A stretch of DNA of 23,376 bases from Candidatus Woesearchaeota archaeon. GTDB taxonomy: Archaea; Nanobdellota; Nanobdellia; Woesearchaeales; GW2011-AR4. A program made the translations under genes and the position numbers. Location: positions 1 through 23,376 of the forward strand of contig JAGVXR010000025.1 of the NCBI GenBank assembly GCA_018303645.1. The letters run 5' to 3'. A model generated the notes under the pieces. The model worked only from the letters and a program-made list of their open reading frames with translations. It was not told where the DNA came from and searched no databases. This document shows, piece by piece, positions 22,001-23,376 of this stretch (position 1 is the stretch's first letter; each line of letters opens with the position of its first letter).

Positions 22001-23376
22001 CAACTGGATGCGCAGGCAATTACTTTGACATTGTTCTGACTTCAAATGCTACTGACATTACATTCACTAATGTTTCGTTCAACAAGTCAAGGATTGCAAT
22101 TATTCCAAGGGATTTGGCTGTTCCAAGAGAGAATAACAACTTAACAGTCAGATGGTACCTGAATGTCAATGTGACAAACTCGACAAACAATAATGGGATT
22201 GCAGGAGCGCAAGTCAACATCAATGATTCATTTGCCAGCAACATCGGCAATTTCACAACAGATTCAGGCGGAGGCATTGCAACTGTTACAGTCACAGAGT
22301 TTACCATGATTAACGGGACTGATTCCAGCAAGTACTTTAATGTCAATACTGACACTTGTGCTGGAATAAACGATGCTGCAACTGGACTACCCAATGTGAA
22401 TATAACCTGCTTTACCCCTTACAACATGAGTGTGAATATTACAGGGTATGATTCAGCTAGCAGAAGTGTTGATGTGAACAGGAGCAAGTTTGTGAATATA
22501 AGCTTGAGCATTATTGTTGTTGATATAACGCCCCCAGTAGTTAACACAACATTTAATGTTACAAGTGCGAATGCTTTGGCTGACAGCGTTATTAACTTCA
22601 GCGGGAATATAACAGATGAAACTGGACTTTTGAGCGCAAACATAACCTATAATATGTCAGGAAGTGTTACAAAGGCTAACTACACTATTTCCAGCACAAA
22701 AGCATCGATATACAACATAACAGCAATAACTGGATGTGCAGAGACTTGTGTCATAAACTTCACTATGTATGCTACTGACACAAATAATAATGTCAGGCAG
22801 AATTCTACTTTGATTGTTGTTGCTGATGTGACTAAGCCTGTTGTGAATACGACATTTAATACAACCAGCCCAACTTTTGACAGCGTTATTAACTTCTCTG
22901 GAAACATAACTGATGGTGTTGGGTTAATAAGCGCAAACATAACTTACAACATGAGCGGTTCTGTAACTTATGCTAATTACACAATTTCTAGCACAAGAGC
23001 ACAGATATATAATGTGACTGCAATAACTGGATGTGTTGAAACATGCGTCATAAACTTCACTATGTACGCTACTGACACAAATAATAATGTCAGGCAGAAT
23101 TCTACTTTGATTGTTGTTGCTGATGTGACAAAGCCTGTGGTTAATGTCAGGCAGAATTCTACTTTGATTGTTGTTGCTGATGTGACAAAGCCTGTGGTTA
23201 ACACAAGCTTTAATGTTACATCGCCTTTAGTAAATGATGTTATTAACTTTACTGGGAATATTACTGATTTAGGAGGATTGCTGTCAGCAAACTGGACGTT
23301 TAATGTTAGTGGCAGTTTGACAATGCTGAATTATACGTTTGCAGGTGGAACTACGAGCGCTACTGTGAGCAACACA
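13096..23376 (+). CDS. Giant modular cell-surface protein, 3' end outside window (3427 codons seen)
   Basis: The frame starts at ATG 13096, overlaps the HTH gene by 4 nt, and I read it line by line to the window edge without a stop. Residues 8-24 are hydrophobic, followed by ISSC (possible lipobox, Cys25) and ITGFAV (31-36), then an E/K/P-rich spacer (about 66-99). Downstream, in order: cadherin-like domain (99-186); Cys-containing DOMON-like or jelly-roll domain (about 211-370); C-x2-WD-x5-C-x2-W motif (489-503), repeated at 1540-1554; second cadherin-like domain (about 544-632); charged segment (656-715); repeat A1; jelly roll J1; Ig-like domain split by J2; A2; Gly-rich region; two Ig-like E repeats; beta-helix; then Ig-like F repeats. 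N-x-S/T sequons are very frequent, fitting a glycosylated surface protein, likely for attachment or host/partner contact. No enzyme active site is evident. Confidence 0.92.
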   Translation, partial: MSSKRKRGIVYLILIVVLLSAISSCNLKTSITGFAVLDENATSNETIAEDVANTADTTSETAINETQEPKEKPEKEAKEEKIDEEKEKPEEKPEKTGPNNPPVWKSDISEFTIKGTTVIDLNSYFIDDNNDTITYTSTTPEKILVAIDSSFVTLSPLESNFTATIEFTASDGDKSTAKEVNLVVPEKTITINLQYRPGTGYDPNDDGSEPTTGIVDLSVENSQFSWSVNETNLCTRWEVYSVEDEDITTVCYGAEKCCGFIGLGATRDSWKEDFYAAFGQYGSSLNNIVSSQVIYVDYGKKDDKPYAEIYYSEWKNLSANYYFAEIDFENVCVETCILAGFNDTSYKLIFEIENAVLNFDLLTYSIIEEISRVPASLSVKDDGGIESGIYQMYKEYKDNVSAAIEEGFVEPDYYDIEIVPTQNVIDKLVIENANMTKPLAATIGIDNVTREISIENVDVKKRYAVDLGQLEFEKATLTATATADSLFKCRQWDYSNEVCFGEWVKLKDIIPGQQYEVVLTADDPGFIEGDSNITLNITPINITNITIELVNDIPNITIAVNKNATLDLSAYFSNLDESTTFTYYKPDKISIVFENNIATIVPDKEFIGIGFTYITADKLVASNVFSVNAVNATNVTVDVTPEITLNKKDFGLDEDVELGFEYLKKQELVDGNKWKDEYEVYEEETEKTEEELKLLQEKIIKKEIQYKKWQKASESIEALVYDNEGNAKDINVEIGELREGKFDIKIPKQRSFRAGKYTLKIDLTRDGIAYTQEQDFTWGVLAINVNKSIYLPNQDAFIGIGVLDDAGRIVCNADVTLEITNPLNEKTTLTTANGDILISDECSVLGVTELPDYYADYSANGVGAYAMNLTAVTYNGVRSVQDNFSVQSSVAFDVARKGATRIYPLVPYKMEFTINANDDYSGPIIEYVPSSFAITPQNDIIVNEVGDAKQIIWIEDFTRGNTYNLAYEYDAPDTSPEFYVLGPLEIGAFKEARNWQIASDAPTTKFFDGFEDGSLSEWTLASASGANNCTASTTNPFAGTYHAQCQPQSTSEPASAMEIGISTIGTENISFSYYRRLVGLDVGDEFKAKWYDGTSWITVEETLGSSADDAAYVFRTFNLTAAANNNPNFKIRFECTAGAVSEFCRVDNVTVQGERDSTAPLINSASGSPDPVINGTEITITANITDNFAVSSALVEISGINYTMIQQSAINGIEETLFNDNFELGTLNAKEWALNSTGGYWGASTDNPMNESYHAQAHQTGAGDLSYMEVSIDTSSHTNISFSYHRKLVGLDAADDFAAEWYSGSAWIQAEQLGDGIEDNADYAFRAFNLTAAANNNPSFKIRFMCENGAVSEYCRVDNVTVKGTASAGSASIWKYGYQTASNGTFTYIVHANDTSGNNANPQINNFTVIEANITISEVVRDSNGIVLNTTMEILEIQEIQGEDGVEVVEVIVYSETKAAHSKELPKGKYNVKVRPKEHKIKEIAFSGLNMMSDINELVDVDEPDNKQGFNALYALNPLISGYAGIAITAASKGTKLYRCSDWDFANRKCNGYWVSHKNLDYNEDYSLDSTSAYAETGLIAINTHKSIYLPNEVANISLGVLDNDGVVICDSSVTLNISDPSNAKTTLTTADGSIIVSNECSAKNKTDVQDYSTNYTVNGIGNYSMNASAVIGWLNPEMASNFEVMSSVEFDVARASQTRILPTAKYNMNFTIKANKNFTGNMTEVAEPGFIITPQPNLNVDNFDSYTLLTFDVSFVNGSTYNIGYEYDAPDISPELYLLGPLRIGNFSEARIWMIASDQPAGFGFNYTYPDAGAPGMNLVVSIVGSGFTSSDTIETNSSGNITVGPIVITDIDGNWSTSLLSGEKGVLTTVFYIHPNATAQNVNVSLSGKSWSVFKIINPSGTNDGNFSGFTNGVRMIGDGRNGTRTIMGTIVLDSLIIPSGVTVIVNTTDLDSSLIGAQGYLPVHIIVDGPVNISGILNVSGVAGASVAGTSEVGGSGGAGGPGGGGGGGGGSDQSSADNANSGGNGFTGGGGGSCDNTCREADGGNGTGSLGGLGPATSATGGEGGGGGNSTSPKATGGTGGATSTGVGAGGGGGTGFFFGTGGAGGSGTTSGTGGSGGGGGGASADDGGGGGFGTAGTQGTDAGSGGAAHGNSQLVPLTGGSGGGGGAAETANQGSGGGGGGGGAVLIVARGNITIMPTGQILAMGGNGGIGVGLAGGAGSGGGIVLQASNVSLQGTLNTGTGTTGTAGGMGRIRVDGLDDPVTATNLGRAGSNFTGPAIKSISDTNIVGTSNASDKIVVYVQQKSGTNKTITGTADTNGQFDITVTWYEGTNYIAVIQNSTVNTYTVMSSAAVATYDFTTPPDTTKPRLNASLNNSVPQQGWVVNMTANVSDNIALSFCQFIDNQSLTNGAKQFINKTVTGINDQCSQNYTIYLAAGGVINFTVIVNDTSTAVAGGNKNTSEYAGGVIGQIITVQAAPPDTTLPRLNASLDDSNPGKNQRVNMIANITDETGLSFCQFIINQTGVNEYFNVTVTGTADQCSQNYTISLAAGGVINFTIIVNDTSTATAGGNKNTSEYAGVIGQIITVGSEFGLFNCTNLSNANTKYALRKDANSGGTCFYVLANNVTLDCKGFEINYSQSVRGYGVNISSYNYSTIRSCNIVQADLATDNSDSYGVYVFNNSGNNIMFNNTVTTFGSNGYGMYLSTTIYNNSVYNNTIITNGGTAHGVYLQGYVTGGGTSSYNNSIHNNVIVTASGSSSYGIILQQEVNDNLVYSNTITSDSDGIRLVSFIRRNSIYNNTVTTSGINGHGVELSSGATDNLISNNTITTRGTGGYGIYLSGVTDNLISNNTITTSGINGHGVDLDASAVRNNISRNIITTSNTSSYGIYLNIVNNNLFYDNNITTKNMTSSYGVYLLNNVNDNTFFRNSISSLAIGVLVNGTGQTAVQETRFNTFANDTIVPCTTGCAGNYFDIVLTSNATDITFTNVSFNKSRIAIIPRDLAVPRENNNLTVRWYLNVNVTNSTNNNGIAGAQVNINDSFASNIGNFTTDSGGGIATVTVTEFTMINGTDSSKYFNVNTDTCAGINDAATGLPNVNITCFTPYNMSVNITGYDSASRSVDVNRSKFVNISLSIIVVDITPPVVNTTFNVTSANALADSVINFSGNITDETGLLSANITYNMSGSVTKANYTISSTKASIYNITAITGCAETCVINFTMYATDTNNNVRQNSTLIVVADVTKPVVNTTFNTTSPTFDSVINFSGNITDGVGLISANITYNMSGSVTYANYTISSTRAQIYNVTAITGCVETCVINFTMYATDTNNNVRQNSTLIVVADVTKPVVNVRQNSTLIVVADVTKPVVNTSFNVTSPLVNDVINFTGNITDLGGLLSANWTFNVSGSLTMLNYTFAGGTTSATVSNT
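13726..14203 (+). other. Cys-containing domain of the giant protein (DOMON-like or jelly-roll type)
   Basis: About residues 211-370. Landmarks are FSWSVNETNLCTRWEVY, TVCYGAEKCCGFIGL, a W-rich turn, SSQVIYVDYG, and a closing pair VCVETC. The paired cysteines suggest disulphides outside the cell. The arrangement recurs, by my recollection, in other large DPANN surface proteins, but I cannot name a database family. Confidence 0.5.
15442..16095 (+). repeat. Repeat module A1 of the giant protein
   Basis: A 218-codon module (residues 783-1000) from IN[VT]xKSIYLPN to [MQ]IASD. It shares KTTLTTA[ND]G, [SV]VxFDVAR, a YEYDAPD-x-SPE-x-Y-x-LGPL block and an invariant C-terminal IASD with A2 (17839-18492), which has exactly the same length. 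Confidence 0.85.
16111..16557 (+). repeat. Repeat module J1 (MAM/LamG-like jelly roll)
   Basis: A 149-codon module from FFDGFEDGSL to VDNVTVQGE (residues 1006-1154), with SFSYYRRLVGLDVGD, 'WYDGTSW' and FNLTAAANNNPNFKIRF. The fold class is inferred from strand pattern and the 'DG-FE-G' opening seen in MAM/LamG-type domains. Confidence 0.75.
16744..17190 (+). repeat. Repeat module J2, second copy of J1 inserted in an Ig-like domain
   Basis: 149 codons, the same length as J1, with DNA-level similarity that is strongest at 17050-17180. It interrupts an Ig-like domain whose first half is 16561-16740 (STAPLINSASG ... NYTMIQQSA) and second half 17191-17334 (SASIWKYGYQT ... HANDTSGNNA). Confidence 0.8.
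17839..18492 (+). repeat. Repeat module A2 of the giant protein
   Basis: A 218-codon second copy of A1 (residues 1582-1799), diverged at most positions but with the framework motifs retained, including KSIYLPN, KTTLTTADG, EFDVARA, YEYDAPD and LLGPL. Confidence 0.85.
19048..19665 (+). repeat. Gly-rich low-complexity region of the giant protein, G-rich strand
   Basis: About residues 1985-2190, dominated by Gly runs with Ser, Ala and Thr spacers and one Cys pair (CDNTC, near 19207). It is flanked by 'VNISGILNVSG' upstream and 'VLIVARGNITIMPTGQI' downstream, the usual frame of glycine-rich beta-roll-like surface domains. The coding strand is G-rich, including GGT repeated through 19111-19136, and the opposite strand shows spurious proline-rich frames. 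Confidence 0.9.
20197..20871 (+). repeat. Two Ig-like repeats E1 and E2
   Basis: E1 is 20197-20532 and E2 20548-20871. Both run from DTT[KL]PRLNASL through SFCQFI and DQCSQNYTI to GGVINFT[VI]IVNDTSTA and NKNTSEYAG. Two cysteines per repeat probably form a disulphide. DNA identity is high in the second halves. Confidence 0.85.
20881..21990 (+). repeat. Right-handed beta-helix region of the giant protein
   Basis: About residues 2596-2965. The entry segment (CFYVLANNVTLDCKGFEI) and rungs of about 25 residues with NNxI/NxT turns and 'GYG[IMV]Y' repeats match the parallel beta-helix (PbH1/NosD-type) pattern. Adjacent rungs are nearly identical at DNA level with a 75-nt offset (21553 and 21628 onward), and a longer pair is 153 nt apart (21521 and 21674 onward). 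No carbohydrate-enzyme catalytic residues can be assigned. Confidence 0.8.
22522..23376 (+). repeat. C-terminal Ig-like repeats F1, F2 and partial F3
   Basis: F1 (22522-22824, 101 codons) and F2 (22825-23121) begin D[IV]T[PK]PVVNTTFN and share VINFSGNITD, 'ANITYNMSGS', TAITGC-x-ETCVINFTMYATD. F3 begins at 23179 and runs off the window. The gene evidently continues. Confidence 0.85.
23086..23199 (+). repeat. Exact 57-bp tandem duplication inside the giant gene
   Basis: Bases 23086-23142 and 23143-23199 are identical as read, in frame, adding 19 residues (NVRQNSTLIVVADVTKPVV) between F2 and F3. It is either a very recent slippage event or an assembly artefact. Confidence 0.9.

Overview
This is an AT-rich window from an archaeon. 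The signs are: A/T-rich TATA boxes about 25-30 nt upstream of start codons (several genes look leaderless), a NurA nuclease, an archaeal-type topoisomerase IA, a VapB/DUF217-like antitoxin and a DUF2080-like protein. The abundance of small uncharacterised membrane proteins, together with one enormous Asn/Thr-rich surface protein carrying an 'ITGFAV' motif after its N-terminal hydrophobic segment, points to a DPANN lineage such as Woesearchaeota, Pacearchaeota or relatives. That placement is inference from style, not from a marker tree.

Layout. 1-3.3 kb: a lone Rieske ferredoxin converges on a PfkB-family sugar kinase. Next comes a small DUF2080/AbrB-like gene, then a remarkable 313-bp non-coding element (1864-2176) made almost entirely of nested inverted repeats, then nurA on the minus strand. 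3.4-5.6 kb: topA, divergent from nurA. 5.7-8.0 kb: an operon of a double-HTH protein, a coiled-coil single-pass membrane protein (8-nt overlap) and a two-TM surface protein; the two membrane proteins share an extracellular module. 8.0-9.4 kb: three related 3-TM small proteins and a DUF2061-like gene whose start codon cannot be identified.

9.4-12.6 kb is an accessory, gene-poor stretch. It has two paralogous winged-helix regulators on the minus strand, an orphan VapB-like antitoxin and a decayed second copy of it, a possible 54-aa membrane peptide, and two adjacent strong hairpins. A near-palindromic 9-mer (ATTTGAATG) occurs 11 times: singly just downstream of the TATA box of each regulator, and in two perfect 3x arrays with a 12-nt period, each placed just after a TATA-like motif. 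A second family (ACTTATATAATAT-like) is repeated 11 times up to the next gene.

12.6-23.4 kb: a second double-HTH gene, again overlapping (ATGA) the start of a surface protein. Here that protein is a giant reading frame open from 13096 to the window edge (3427 codons, no stop seen). It is built from duplicated modules: a 218-codon pair, a 149-codon pair whose second copy splits an Ig-like domain, a Gly-rich region, a beta-helix and C-terminal Ig-like repeats.

The most interesting themes are (1) the double-HTH gene translationally coupled to an ITG-motif surface protein, seen twice; (2) the ATTTGAATG network with the paired winged-helix regulators and possible RNAs; and (3) the nested-palindrome element beside the DUF2080-like gene.
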